A stretch of DNA of 64,000 nucleotides, taken from positions 62,001 to 126,000 of the forward strand of contig NZ_FOAZ01000010.1 in assembly GCF_900109465.1 (NCBI RefSeq). The letters run 5' to 3'. The DNA comes from Streptacidiphilus jiangxiensis. GTDB lineage: Bacteria > Actinomycetota > Actinomycetes > Streptomycetales > Streptomycetaceae. A model generated the notes under the pieces. The model saw only the letters and a program-made list of their open reading frames with translations, was not told where the DNA came from and searched no databases. Both the position numbers and the translations under genes were made by a program. Shown piece by piece: positions 32,666-41,409 of the stretch. Within the stretch, counting starts at the first letter, position 1; each line of letters starts with the position of its first letter.

Positions 32666-33490
32666 GTGCCCGTCGACACCCGCGCCGCACGGCCGCGCCG
32701 CTACCTGATGTGCCGCCCCGACTTCTTCGAGGTCACCTACGCGATCAACCCGTGGATGGACCCCTCCGAGCCCGTCGACACCCAGTTGGCCGTCACCCAG
32801 TGGGAGCGGCTGCACGGCGCGCTCGTCGAGGCCGGTCACACCGTGGAGTTGATCGACCCCGTCCCCGGTCTGCCCGACATGGTCTACGCGGCCAACGGCG
32901 CCACCGTCGTGGACGGCAAGGTGCTGGGCGCGCGCTTCCGCAACGAGGAGCGGGCGGCGGAGGGCGCGGCGTACCTCAACTGGTTCCGGGACAACGGCTT
33001 CACCGACACCCTCGAGCCGGACCACCTCAACGAGGGCGAGGGCGATCTGCTCACCACCCGCTCCTACATCCTGGCCGGCCACGGCTTCCGCAGCAGCGCG
33101 GCCGGGCACCGTGAGGCGGAGGCGTACTTCGGCCGCCCCGTGATCAGCCTGGAGCTGGTCGACCCGCGCTTCTACCACCTGGACACGGCGCTGGCCGTGC
33201 TGGACGGGGACGAGATCATGTACAACCCGTCCGCGTTCTCGGCGGCGAGCCGGGCCACGCTGGAACGCCTCTTCCCCGACGCGATCCTGGCCACGGACGA
33301 CGACGCGGCGGCGTTCGGACTGAACGCCCTCAGCGACGGCCGCAACGTCTTCCTCTCCCGCACGGCTTCCTCCCTCGCCGCGCGCCTGCGCGAACACGGG
33401 TTCACGCCGAGGCTGATCGACCTCTCGGAACTGTTCAAGGGCGGCGGCAGCGTCAAGTGCTGCACCCTGGAGCTCCGCTCGGCCGCGTAG
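32666..33490 (+). CDS. ddaH: Dimethylargininase-like (DDAH) amidinotransferase-fold hydrolase
   Basis: DDAH enzymes hydrolyse methylated arginines to citrulline and the methylamine, using a Cys-His-acid triad in the pentein fold. The protein has 274 residues. The N-terminal block includes R-P-D-F-F-E-V and A-I-N-P-W-M; N-E-G-E-G-D (about 115) is the substrate-binding acid loop. F-Y-H-L-D-T (about 173) holds the catalytic His and G-G-G-S-V-K-C-C (about 258-266) the catalytic Cys. GTG start with AAAGGAA. In many Streptomyces this gene precedes ornithine aminotransferase (rocD); no such gene follows here. It may be plain arginine metabolism, or it may supply or edit a guanidino or ureido residue if the basic-pocket NRPS module uses an arginine derivative (speculative). 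Confidence 0.88.
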   Translation: MPVDTRAARPRRYLMCRPDFFEVTYAINPWMDPSEPVDTQLAVTQWERLHGALVEAGHTVELIDPVPGLPDMVYAANGATVVDGKVLGARFRNEERAAEGAAYLNWFRDNGFTDTLEPDHLNEGEGDLLTTRSYILAGHGFRSSAAGHREAEAYFGRPVISLELVDPRFYHLDTALAVLDGDEIMYNPSAFSAASRATLERLFPDAILATDDDAAAFGLNALSDGRNVFLSRTASSLAARLREHGFTPRLIDLSELFKGGGSVKCCTLELRSAA

Positions 33491-33640
33491 CGGCGGCGCG
33501 GTGCGGCGGCGCGGCGCGGCGGCGCGGGGCTCCGCCGACATGCGGCTCGCGCTCGCCGACGCCCCGCCCGCACGTCGTCCCGGCACCCCGTCGGCGACAC
33601 TGGTGATCAAGGTGACTTCGAAGATCAGTACGATCCCCCG

Positions 33641-35035
33641 GTGATCATCCTCAGAAGGGCGGCAGCCGGGACAGCAGCCTGGCTCGCCGCACTGGCCCTC
33701 GTGGGCGGTCTCCCCGCGACCGCCCACGCGGACAGCACCGACTCCACCGCCCAACCCCCGCCCAAGGTCGAGCTGATCCTCGACGCCAGCGGCTCGATGC
33801 GCACACCGGACATCGGTGGCATGAGCCGCATCTCCGCCGCCCAGCACGCACTCGACGAAGTCGTCGACGCCCTGCCCGACCAGGCCCAGGTCGGCCTGCG
33901 CACCCTCGGCGCGACCTACCCCGGCAACGACAAGGCCGCCGGCTGCAAGGACACCCAGCTGACGGTGCCCATCGGACCGTTGAACCGGGTCGAGATCAAG
34001 ACCGACGTCGCCACGCTGCGCCCGGTCGGCTGGACCCCGATCGGCCTCGCACTGCGCGACGCGGCCAACGACCTGGGCGTCGACAGCTCCAGCCGCCACA
34101 TCGTGCTCGTCACCGACGGCCAGGACGACTGCGCGCCGCCCGACCCCTGCGACGTGGCGCGCGCCCTCGCCGCCGAGGGCACCCACCTGACCGTCGACAC
34201 CCTTGGCCTCACCGAGGACGACAAGGTCCGCCGTCAGCTGACCTGCATCGCCCAGGCCACCGGCGGCACCTACACCGAGGTGCGCACCGAGGGCCAGCTC
34301 AGCACCCGGCTCACCCAACTCGTGCAGTCGGGAACGACCCAGACCGCCGCCCCGCCGGCACCCACCACCGGCACCGCCTCGTGCGCGACGGCCCCGGTGC
34401 TGACGCCCGGCGTCTGGACCGACCGGCAGAACCCGCAGGAGGAGCACTGGTACCGCGTCGCGGTGCCCGCCGGCTCCGAGCTGCGTGCCTCCGCGTCGAT
34501 AGCCATCGACCGGACGGTCGAGCAGCACTACGACATCACCATGCGCGCCACCACGGCCGACGGCCGCGAGTTGGCACGTGGCGCCGGCGCGGACAGCGGG
34601 CGCAACGACGTCGTCTCGACCGGGCTGCGCGCCCTGGCACCGGCCGCGGACCCGGCCGCGTCCTCGGCTGCCGCCTCTTCCGACTCCGCCGCCCCGTCAT
34701 CCGACGCCGCCACCCCCGATCCGACGGCAAGTCCGTCCGCGGACGGCTCGACCGGCTCGACGGGCTCGACGGGCTCGACCGCGGACAGCGGCATGCTCTG
34801 CCTCTCCGTCGCCAACGCGCTGAGCGTGCCGACGGCCGGTGCGGCCAACCAGCCCGGGTTCCCGGTGGAGCTCAGCATCGACGTCGTCCCGGGCGCGTCC
34901 GCCGCGGGTGGCGGCGCGCAGTGGCTCGGCTCCGGCTGGGCCCTGGTCGGGCTGCTCGCCCTGATCGGTCTCCTCAGCGGTCTGGTCTTCGGCTGGCTCG
35001 CGCGCTGGCGCGTGGCCGTGTGGAGGGTGCAGTGA
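33641..35035 (+). CDS. Secreted, membrane-anchored von Willebrand factor A domain protein
   Basis: 464 residues from a GTG. A signal peptide is followed by A-T-A-H-A-D (cleavage near 30). The vWA domain (about 42-230) has the metal-binding MIDAS motif D-A-S-G-S and a later T-D-G-Q-D. A second globular region (about 240-345) follows, then a Ser/Asp/Thr-rich linker with G-S-T repeats (about 350-390), and one C-terminal transmembrane helix (about 430-455) before a short Arg-rich tail. It is therefore an extracytoplasmic domain on the outer face of the membrane. Its stop overlaps the next gene's GTG, so the two act together. Ligand and role are unknown. Confidence 0.85.
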   Translation: MIILRRAAAGTAAWLAALALVGGLPATAHADSTDSTAQPPPKVELILDASGSMRTPDIGGMSRISAAQHALDEVVDALPDQAQVGLRTLGATYPGNDKAAGCKDTQLTVPIGPLNRVEIKTDVATLRPVGWTPIGLALRDAANDLGVDSSSRHIVLVTDGQDDCAPPDPCDVARALAAEGTHLTVDTLGLTEDDKVRRQLTCIAQATGGTYTEVRTEGQLSTRLTQLVQSGTTQTAAPPAPTTGTASCATAPVLTPGVWTDRQNPQEEHWYRVAVPAGSELRASASIAIDRTVEQHYDITMRATTADGRELARGAGADSGRNDVVSTGLRALAPAADPAASSAAASSDSAAPSSDAATPDPTASPSADGSTGSTGSTGSTADSGMLCLSVANALSVPTAGAANQPGFPVELSIDVVPGASAAGGGAQWLGSGWALVGLLALIGLLSGLVFGWLARWRVAVWRVQ

Positions 35036-35871
35036 CGGACATGCCTCGACTCCTGCGGGCGGCGGGAGTGCTGACCCTGCTCGCCCTGCCGTTCCTCGGC
35101 GGCACCGCGCACGCCGACACCCCCTCCCCGTCCCCGTCGGGGAGCACCGCGACCACCGCTCCGGCCGGAACCACCTTCCGCACCGCCGGGTCGCTGGTCC
35201 CCGGCCAGAACGCCCAGGCGACGGGCGCGGTGGGTGACTACTTCTACTGGTCCTTCCAGGCCCAGGCCGGACAGGCGCCGACCGTCACCGCCACCGTCCA
35301 ACTCCCCACCAGGGCGGCCGGGCAGGGCGCGGAGAGCTGGCGGCTCGACCTCTACGACGGTCTGCGCCGCGCCCAACCCTGCGTCGCGGGCTCCCCCCAG
35401 GCGCAGGCGACCGCGGACGCCGCCTCGGTGCAGCTCAGCTGCACCCTGCCGACGATCCGCAGCTGGGCCGAAACCTGGTCCGACGACCCGCTGCCGGGCA
35501 CCTACTACATCCGGCTGACCGTCGGCACCCTCGCCGAGCAGGACCTCGGGCTCCCCGTCAGCGCTCAGCTCACGCTCGCCACCGCGTCGGTCTCCTCCGT
35601 ACCGGCGGACGGGTCGCTCTCCACCCCGCTCACGCTGCCGGCCGGCGGCCCCAGCAGCACCGGTGCCGGAGCATCCGGCACCACCGCCTCCGCCTCCCCG
35701 GCCCCGACCACGGCCGACGCCGCCACCGGTTCCTCACCGGGCTTCTTCTCCCGCCTCTTCTCCGGCGGCAACGCCCGCTGGTGGTGGACCGGCGCCGGAG
35801 CCGTCACGGCGAGCCTGACCGGCGTCCTCGGCTTCACCCTCACCCGCCACCCGCGCCGCTGGTTCTCCTGA
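35032..35871 (+). CDS. Extracytoplasmic membrane-anchored partner of the vWA protein
   Basis: 279 residues. A signal peptide (hydrophobic core L-L-A-L-P-F-L-G-G, ending T-A-H-A-D) leads into a beta-rich domain (about 55-190) that resembles the non-vWA part of the upstream protein (both have W-Y/F-Y-W-S-type strands and a Cys pair). An Ala/Ser/Thr/Pro-rich linker and one transmembrane helix near residues 250-270 follow. It is coupled to the vWA gene by a 4-nt GTGA overlap; an ATG nine bases later is an alternative start. I recognise no named family. The pair probably forms a surface complex. Confidence 0.75.
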   Translation: MTDMPRLLRAAGVLTLLALPFLGGTAHADTPSPSPSGSTATTAPAGTTFRTAGSLVPGQNAQATGAVGDYFYWSFQAQAGQAPTVTATVQLPTRAAGQGAESWRLDLYDGLRRAQPCVAGSPQAQATADAASVQLSCTLPTIRSWAETWSDDPLPGTYYIRLTVGTLAEQDLGLPVSAQLTLATASVSSVPADGSLSTPLTLPAGGPSSTGAGASGTTASASPAPTTADAATGSSPGFFSRLFSGGNARWWWTGAGAVTASLTGVLGFTLTRHPRRWFS

Positions 35872-35882
35872 CCCCCGGCCCG

Positions 35883-35926
35883 GCCCCGTCGCCCGTCCGC
35901 CCGTGCGGGCGGGTGGGCGACGGGGC
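35883..35926. terminator. Long bidirectional hairpin between convergent genes
   Basis: Two stacked perfect stems, GCCCCGTCGCCC/GGGCGACGGGGC outside and CCGCCCG/CGGGCGG inside, separated by a GT/GT mismatch with a 2-nt loop. It lies 11 nt after the plus-strand stop at 35871 and 3 nt before the minus-strand stop at 35930, so it can end both transcripts. Confidence 0.85.
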
Positions 35927-35929
35927 TCG

Positions 35930-36340
35930 TCACCCGCCGACCAACGGCACGAGCTTGAGGAACACCACCGTCGTCCCCGGCGCCAACTCGACGACCGCGT
36001 CCAGCTCCTCCACCTGCCGCTCCCCCACCAGCACGAGAAAACCGTTCCGTCCGAACGCCCCCAACGCCAGTCGGCACTGCTCCTCGGCATCGATCTCCCG
36101 CCGCCCCCGCAGGCGGTAGCCGTCGAGGACCCGCTCCGCCCCGCTCGGCCGCACCAACCCACGGAACACCTCCACGGACTCGGCGTCGTACCGCACGGCC
36201 TGGTGATACCGCGCGACCTCCTCACGCACCCTCCGACGCACCAGCTCGCTCAGCGTCAGCCGCTCCTCCTGCACCGCCAGCTCCCATGCCTCGGCGCACT
36301 CACCGGACGTCGTCTCGTCGACGACGATCACGCTCCCCAT
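35930..36340 (-). CDS. Hypothetical small protein
   Basis: A 136-residue soluble protein from the ATG at 36340. It is rich in charged residues: a helical region with E-R-L-T-L-S-E-L-V-R-R-R-V-R (about 27-40) is followed by alternating strands (F-L-V-L-V-G and T-T-V-V-F-L-K-L-V-P-L) at the C-terminus, which suggest a small alpha/beta domain. No catalytic motif or membrane segment is visible. It stands alone between the vWA pair and the defence island. Coding bias is normal for the genome, so it is likely real. Confidence 0.65.
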   Translation of the reverse strand: MGSVIVVDETTSGECAEAWELAVQEERLTLSELVRRRVREEVARYHQAVRYDAESVEVFRGLVRPSGAERVLDGYRLRGRREIDAEEQCRLALGAFGRNGFLVLVGERQVEELDAVVELAPGTTVVFLKLVPLVGG

Positions 36341-36709
36341 GCCAAGGCATCGTAGGAAGCAGGACTGACAACTCCCGGGGACGTCACCACAGCCGCCTCG
36401 GCGCAGACCGCGCAGCCGGGCGTTTGGTGCGCCACCCACCACGCCTCACTCGTCAAGATCAGCGACCAGTTCCTCGCCGTAGAGACAGTCGCCTGCAGGG
36501 GGTCCGTCTGTGATCGGGTTGGAACTACTGGCTTGGCTCCCGGGCTTCAGGACGCGCGAGGCTCCCGCGTCGATCAAGTTGTCAACGAGGTCTGCGAGCG
36601 CAAGCGGCAGTGAGTGACTGCGTCCGAGGCCAACGATGGCACGAGGATCCGGAGGCAGATTTCCAGGTCGGAACACCGCAGCAATGAAAAATGCGGGAAA
36701 CTGTACCTC
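36341..36709. other. Gene-poor gap before vsr
   Basis: Base composition drops noticeably from here on, marking the left edge of the defence island. The vsr frame is open upstream to an ATG at 36614, but the residues it would add do not resemble the family. I see no other gene or clear repeat. Confidence 0.5.
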
Positions 36710-37126
36710 GTGTCCCCCGCTGCTTCGTCTCCCGCCGTTGCCCAGCGCATGAGCCGTCAGGCGCGGACTGACACCGCGCCCGAGATCGCCGTGCGTCAAC
36801 TTCTTCATCGGGACGGGTACCGCTACCGCGTCAACCTTCCCGTCCCCCAGATGCGGCGTCGCACAATCGACATTGCGTTCACGCGCGCAAAGATCGCAGT
36901 ATTTCTCGACGGATGTTTCTGGCACGGGTGTCCAAGCCATGCGACCAGCCCCAAAGCAAATGCAGACTGGTGGCGGAGCAAGTTGGAGAGGAACGCCGTA
37001 CGAGACGTGGAAACCACCCAGCATCTCGAGTCCCTGGGCTGGACGGTTCTGCGCTTCTGGGAACACGAGAGTCCTTCCTCGATTCAGGCAACAATCGAGG
37101 AAGTGGTCGAATCAAAGCGGCACTGA
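36710..37126 (+). CDS. vsr: Very short patch repair (Vsr) endonuclease
   Basis: Vsr nicks DNA next to T:G mismatches created by deamination of 5-methylcytosine and accompanies C5-methyltransferases. From GTG 36710 the protein is 138 residues, close to family size. The family opening M-S-R-Q-A-R-T-D-T-A-P-E is followed by the nuclease core: Asp in R-T-I-D-I-A-F, then F-L-D-G-C-F-W-H-G-C-P-S-H (zinc and active-site Cys/His) and W-W-R-S-K, R-D and G-W-T-V-L-R-F-W-E-H-E near the C-terminus. An ATG at 36614 would add 32 unrelated residues, so the GTG with GCGGGAA upstream is preferred. It converges on the cytosine methyltransferase gene at 37222-38568, exactly the expected partner. Confidence 0.93.
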   Translation: MSPAASSPAVAQRMSRQARTDTAPEIAVRQLLHRDGYRYRVNLPVPQMRRRTIDIAFTRAKIAVFLDGCFWHGCPSHATSPKANADWWRSKLERNAVRDVETTQHLESLGWTVLRFWEHESPSSIQATIEEVVESKRH

Positions 37127-37221
37127 AAGGCAACCGCCGGACCAGCCATGTCGCCAATCGGATTCAGGCGTCGCCGCGCAGGGTTTCGCCGGTCCGCCCA
37201 GGACTGCCTTCCGCACTCGTA

Positions 37222-38568
37222 TCAGCCATGCAGAAACTCGTGGATCGCTCCCGCTACTGCCTTGCCGAGTGGGATTGGGACTGCGTTGCCGATCTGGCGA
37301 GCGATCTCCTGCTTGGAGCCGCACCAACGGAAGTCCTTGGGGAAGCCCTGAATTCGGGCTGCCTCGTAGTGGGTGATGGGTCGGTCGAGCTCCGGGTGGA
37401 GGTAGCGACCCTTCTCCGGCTTGAAGAACTCGGTGCGAATCGTGACCGAGGGATGGCCGCGGCGCAAGCGACCCATCACATCGCCGGAGCCGGAACGGTG
37501 GTTGTCCCATGACGTCGTCGACAGGTAGGTGACCCCGGGCGGCAAGCCTTCGGGTCCGACCCCCTCGAGGATCTTGATCTGCCCAGCGTCCACCCAGTAA
37601 GCCTTGTTGCGCAGGTCTGTACGATTTCCGCCCCTGTCGATCGCCTTGTAACGGGCAAGCGACAGTTCCTCGGGGTTTCGGCGGATATGCAGGTCCGTCG
37701 TACGGAAGATGCCCGCGATCTTCTCCAGGAGGTGGACGACCTCTGGCACCGAGTCCTTCAGATCAGGCAGCTCGGTTTCCGTGGGGTCCCAGCCCCGCGT
37801 CTCGTCGAAGACACTGTCCACCGCTTCCCAAGCGAGGCTTGTACCGTCGATCTCGCCGGTGGTGAATTCGCCACGGCGACTGTGCGTGGGGGTGGGGTAA
37901 GCAAACTCCCGTCCTGCAACGAGGAGCTCGGTGCGTACGCCGATGACGATGGCCCGACGGCGCGCCTGCACAGCACCGTAGTCGGCCGAGTTGAGCACAT
38001 AGCGCCGGTGGCGCTGGTCCTGCGTGTCACTCTGCCGCGCACCCGGCGGATCAATCAGGGTGTACTCCGAGATCGGGCCGTTGCCGGCCATGCGCGCGCG
38101 GAGGTCGGCAAATTCCGGGGAGCGGACGAAGCGGTCGACGTTCTCGATGACGAAGACCTTCGGCTTCACGGCCTCGACTACTTCGACGTACTCCTCCCAG
38201 AGCCGGTTGCGTTCCGCGCCGACCTTGCCCCGGTTGAGACCCGAGAAACCCTGGCAGGGAGGTCCGCCCACGACCACGTCGACGCCGGCGAGCTCCGGCC
38301 CGGGGGTCCAATCCTCGATGTCAACCACGTGGACCTTGGCGGCGCTGACCTGCTTGTCACGACGCTTTTCGCCGAAGTTTGCCGCATACGTCGCGGCAGC
38401 GGCAGTGTCGTGCTCGACTGCCGCGAGGCTCCGGAACCGGGGTCCTGACTGCTCTTCCCCCACCGGTCGGAATTCGTGGAACCCCTGGGTGAACCCACCG
38501 CAGCCCGCAAAGAGGTCGAGGACGGTGATGTATCCGGGGGTATCGGGGCGGCTGTGCATGCGGTGCAT
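37222..38568 (-). CDS. DNA (cytosine-5) methyltransferase, catalytically intact
   Basis: Transfers methyl from AdoMet to cytosine C5, probably protecting host DNA in this R-M-like system. 448 residues from ATG 38568. Motif I is L-D-L-F-A-G-C-G-G-F (about 17-26). Motif IV is G-G-P-P-C-Q-G-F-S-G with the nucleophilic Cys near 104, motif VI is E-N-V, motif VIII Q-A-R-R-R (about 204), and motifs IX-X include R-I-Q-G-F-P and Q-I-G-N-A-V-P (about 425-432). The variable target-recognition region between VIII and IX is long (~190 residues). The start lies one base after the stop of the upstream methylase-like gene; a longer ATG at 38601 is possible. It is the last gene of the minus-strand operon. Confidence 0.95.
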   Translation of the reverse strand: MHRMHSRPDTPGYITVLDLFAGCGGFTQGFHEFRPVGEEQSGPRFRSLAAVEHDTAAAATYAANFGEKRRDKQVSAAKVHVVDIEDWTPGPELAGVDVVVGGPPCQGFSGLNRGKVGAERNRLWEEYVEVVEAVKPKVFVIENVDRFVRSPEFADLRARMAGNGPISEYTLIDPPGARQSDTQDQRHRRYVLNSADYGAVQARRRAIVIGVRTELLVAGREFAYPTPTHSRRGEFTTGEIDGTSLAWEAVDSVFDETRGWDPTETELPDLKDSVPEVVHLLEKIAGIFRTTDLHIRRNPEELSLARYKAIDRGGNRTDLRNKAYWVDAGQIKILEGVGPEGLPPGVTYLSTTSWDNHRSGSGDVMGRLRRGHPSVTIRTEFFKPEKGRYLHPELDRPITHYEAARIQGFPKDFRWCGSKQEIARQIGNAVPIPLGKAVAGAIHEFLHG

Positions 38569-38569
38569 T

Positions 38570-40513
38570 TTAGCGTCCCAGGGCAGCACGGATGGCCCCA
38601 CCCAGTGCTGTGGCGACAGGTGGCGGAGTGGCGTGTCCGACCTGCCGATAACGTGACGTCTTTCCTCCGGACAGCATCCAGTTCACCGGCAGAGCCTGGA
38701 TGGCGGCGGCCTGGTCGACGGTGAGGTGTGGCGTGCCGTCGGCGGGGAAGTCCGAGTCGGGTACATCGTCCCAGAGGCTTCCGCCATCCACGCGGAGTGC
38801 CGCCCACGCCTTCTTGCTGCCCGTGGGCCCAAGATCGGCCCCGCCACGCCGGTCCGAGCCCCCGACGAGGGCGGGCCCGACACGGTCGGCCTGGGCCGCC
38901 CACTGCGCCGCCCCGATCCAGCCGCGGCTGGCCATCGACGGACCGAGTACTTGCCCGACGGTAGGCGGGCCGGCCAATTCCGGCTCGGGCCACGCGAACG
39001 CTCCGTGCGGTTCCCGGAGTGCCACGATCACGCTACTGCGCCGATTCTGGGCGACGCCGAAGTCTGCCGCGTTGACCACGGTCCACCGGCAAGAGTAGCC
39101 GGCCCGGGCAAGACGCTCGGCGATATCGGTGCGATCGTCGCGAAAGGCATCACTCTCGACGAGGTCCGGCAGGTTTTCCAGCATGATCGCACGTGGCTGC
39201 AGTTGCTCGACGAGGTCGAGAGTGTGGTGCAGGAGGCGCCGTTCCTCGCCGTCCCCCGCGGCCGAGGCTGCCTTGAGGCGCGGCATGCCCGCGCTCAGCA
39301 GATCGACGTCCACCAGGTGCGCGTACTGCTGCGGATCGTGCCCAAGACTCAGGACATCCGTGCACAGAACCGGCCAGTCGGGACGGTTGGCGCTGATCGT
39401 CAGGCAGGCGTCGGGCTTGTTGTCGACGAGCAGGGCCGGAACAAATCCGGCACGCTCCAGCCCCAGGGCCTGCGCCCCGCACCCGGCATAGAGCTCGATG
39501 AACCGCGGCGACCGGAGCCCTGGGCGCAGTCGGGGCGCGAACCGGCCGGAGAGCGAACTGCCATCCGCTACATGTACATTGAACGGCTGATCGGGGAGTA
39601 GGGAGCCGGCCGCGGCCGGCCCGTTCGAGCGGGATTCCGGCATCGCGGCACGGAGTTCCCGCCGGACGTCCCGGGATACAGACACCAGAGCGTCGGCAGC
39701 AGAGGTGCCGCTGGGAAGGGGCGGCGTCTGGGACGTCGTCGTCTCTGCTGACTTGGCCTGCGCCTTCAGAAGAACCTCGACGGTCTCGTCCGCAACGGCC
39801 CTGAGTTCCGCGTCCAGGGCATGTTCCTCGACGCCGTCGAAGAGGACGAAAGGGGCGAGCCGAAGGAGTCGCTTCAGGAAGTCGCGGAGTGCGTCACGTT
39901 CGCCGACGCCGCGGAGGTCGAGGCGGTCCCAGACACGGAGGATGGCCCGGACCATGTGGGAGCTACCGCCGAGAGCGGCACGCCGAGCGTAGATCTGGTC
40001 GAACGCAGCCTCGCCGAGAATGTCGAGCGCGGCGTAGGGGGCGACGGCCTCGGGGTCCCGGACCAGGTGGGCGCGCCACCAAAGACGGCCGAACACGTGC
40101 CTGGTGAGGTCGGTGCCGAGGACGCGGTCACGAGGCGGGTGTGGATATCTCCAGTAGGCAACGTCAGGGAGGAGGACCAGGGCCAGGAATGCCCAGACGT
40201 CACGGGAGGCGGCCTCTGCGGGCACCATGCCCGTTTCGGCGTGGAGGAGTGCCGCGAGTTGCAGGTCGAACTCGGTGTTGCCTCCGCGTGTGGCAGCGTG
40301 GGGGAACCCTGAGCGACGGGCCAGGTCGACGACAGAGTCGCGGAGGTTCCGTAGTTGCGCCGTGTTCACACGGTCGCCGCCGGTGGCGACGTAGACGGCT
40401 GCTTCGTGGGTGGTCGTGGACCGGGCACTGAGTTCATCGACGGACAGGTCACGGTACTCGTGGAAGAGTGGGGCAGCCTGGGCAGCAAGAAGACGAGGGA
40501 ACAACAGGCTCAT
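38570..40513 (-). CDS. DUF6339-like / C5-methyltransferase-like fusion with the catalytic Cys lost
   Basis: 647 residues. The N-terminal ~250 residues are helical and lack methylase motifs; the start (F-P-R-L-L-A, Y-R-D-L-S-V-D-E-L) resembles DUF6339-type proteins seen beside such systems. The C-terminal part is a C5-methylase fold: motif I E-L-Y-A-G-C-G-A-Q (about 343), motif VI L-E-N-L-P-D-L, motif VIII Q-N-R-R-S and a terminal P-P-P-V-A-T-A-L-G-G. Motif IV, normally G-G-P-P-C-Q, reads S-A-G-M-P-R-L (about 407-413), so the nucleophilic Cys is Arg. The flanking sequence shows no frameshift. It is predicted to be inactive as a methylase, perhaps a DNA-recognition or regulatory subunit. It overlaps the upstream gene by 4 nt. 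Confidence 0.85.
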   Translation of the reverse strand: MSLLFPRLLAAQAAPLFHEYRDLSVDELSARSTTTHEAAVYVATGGDRVNTAQLRNLRDSVVDLARRSGFPHAATRGGNTEFDLQLAALLHAETGMVPAEAASRDVWAFLALVLLPDVAYWRYPHPPRDRVLGTDLTRHVFGRLWWRAHLVRDPEAVAPYAALDILGEAAFDQIYARRAALGGSSHMVRAILRVWDRLDLRGVGERDALRDFLKRLLRLAPFVLFDGVEEHALDAELRAVADETVEVLLKAQAKSAETTTSQTPPLPSGTSAADALVSVSRDVRRELRAAMPESRSNGPAAAGSLLPDQPFNVHVADGSSLSGRFAPRLRPGLRSPRFIELYAGCGAQALGLERAGFVPALLVDNKPDACLTISANRPDWPVLCTDVLSLGHDPQQYAHLVDVDLLSAGMPRLKAASAAGDGEERRLLHHTLDLVEQLQPRAIMLENLPDLVESDAFRDDRTDIAERLARAGYSCRWTVVNAADFGVAQNRRSSVIVALREPHGAFAWPEPELAGPPTVGQVLGPSMASRGWIGAAQWAAQADRVGPALVGGSDRRGGADLGPTGSKKAWAALRVDGGSLWDDVPDSDFPADGTPHLTVDQAAAIQALPVNWMLSGGKTSRYRQVGHATPPPVATALGGAIRAALGR

Positions 40514-41409
40514 GCAGTCACCTCGAACATCCGGGTTGCCGCCTGCACTTCTGAGGCGAACAGGTTCGGGGACTGGTCACGACGAAGGCGAATGTCTGTG
40601 ATCGACTGTCCTGGGAAGAGTCTGTCGAAAAGGCTGAGCAAAGTGCTTCCGAGGGAGCTTTCCGCGAAGTCGGCCAAGTCGTCGAAGTCCTCACGGCTGA
40701 GCGCGTATTCGACCATCGTCCGAGCCACGTCAGCCTGAAGGGCGGAGAGCACGACGCGGTCGACGGGACGCGGCCGAGCCGCGTTGGCGACGGCAGCGGT
40801 GACAAGCTCGTTCCGCTCGTTGACCAGGAGCAGTAGCGATCCCATTGTCGCGCTGTCGAGCCCTCCAACGATCTGGAGGTGCCAGGTTGCATCGTCGGGG
40901 AATGAGGTGCGAGCGAAGTCGACTACAGCCATGGGGAATTGCGGCGCATCGCCCTGGAGGCGAAGCACAGTCCGGTCGCTCCACAGTACGGATCCGGCAC
41001 GACGAGGGGTGGAGGACGGGGCGTCAGGCCGTCGTTCCGCCAGGAGGAGGGCGGTGTCGAGTCGCAGGAGTCCGCCAAGGTCCGCGCCGGGCAGGTGGAC
41101 GTTGAGCTCGACAGCCTCCAAGGTTTCACCGGTGAGCCTTGCGCGGTCGGCCGATCCGCCGAGGTTCGTTCCAGTGGCGGTCCAGACGGCGGACAGGACA
41201 ACAGGTGCACCGGCAGGCAGGCCGGTCTGGGCTCGAACCCGGCCCTGGTCGACATGGACCGTGCGACGCAGGTGAAGATCAGTGCGATAGTCCCAGTCGG
41301 CGAGTGCCTCGGGCAGAGGCTCCTCGCCGTCCGGTGTCACGATGCGCCAGGGGCCCGCCTGAACAGTGTCTTCGCCAGGGATCCGATAGGGCAGGACTCG
41401 AACGGTCAC
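40510..41409 (-). CDS. Unknown protein of the defence operon
   Basis: 299 residues, no recognised family. The first ~150 residues look beta-rich, with many short hydrophobic strands (V-V-L-S-A-V-W, V-E-L-N-V-H-L). The C-terminal ~110 are helical (V-L-S-A-L-Q-A-D-V-A-R-T-M-V-E-Y-A-L and S-L-G-S-T-L-L-S-L-F-D-R-L-F). There are no Walker, nuclease or membrane motifs. Both ends overlap neighbours by 4 nt (ATGA), between the GHKL ATPase and the methylase-like gene, so it is a genuine, co-translated member of the system. An adaptor or structural subunit is a reasonable guess. Confidence 0.8.
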   Translation of the reverse strand: MTVRVLPYRIPGEDTVQAGPWRIVTPDGEEPLPEALADWDYRTDLHLRRTVHVDQGRVRAQTGLPAGAPVVLSAVWTATGTNLGGSADRARLTGETLEAVELNVHLPGADLGGLLRLDTALLLAERRPDAPSSTPRRAGSVLWSDRTVLRLQGDAPQFPMAVVDFARTSFPDDATWHLQIVGGLDSATMGSLLLLVNERNELVTAAVANAARPRPVDRVVLSALQADVARTMVEYALSREDFDDLADFAESSLGSTLLSLFDRLFPGQSITDIRLRRDQSPNLFASEVQAATRMFEVTA

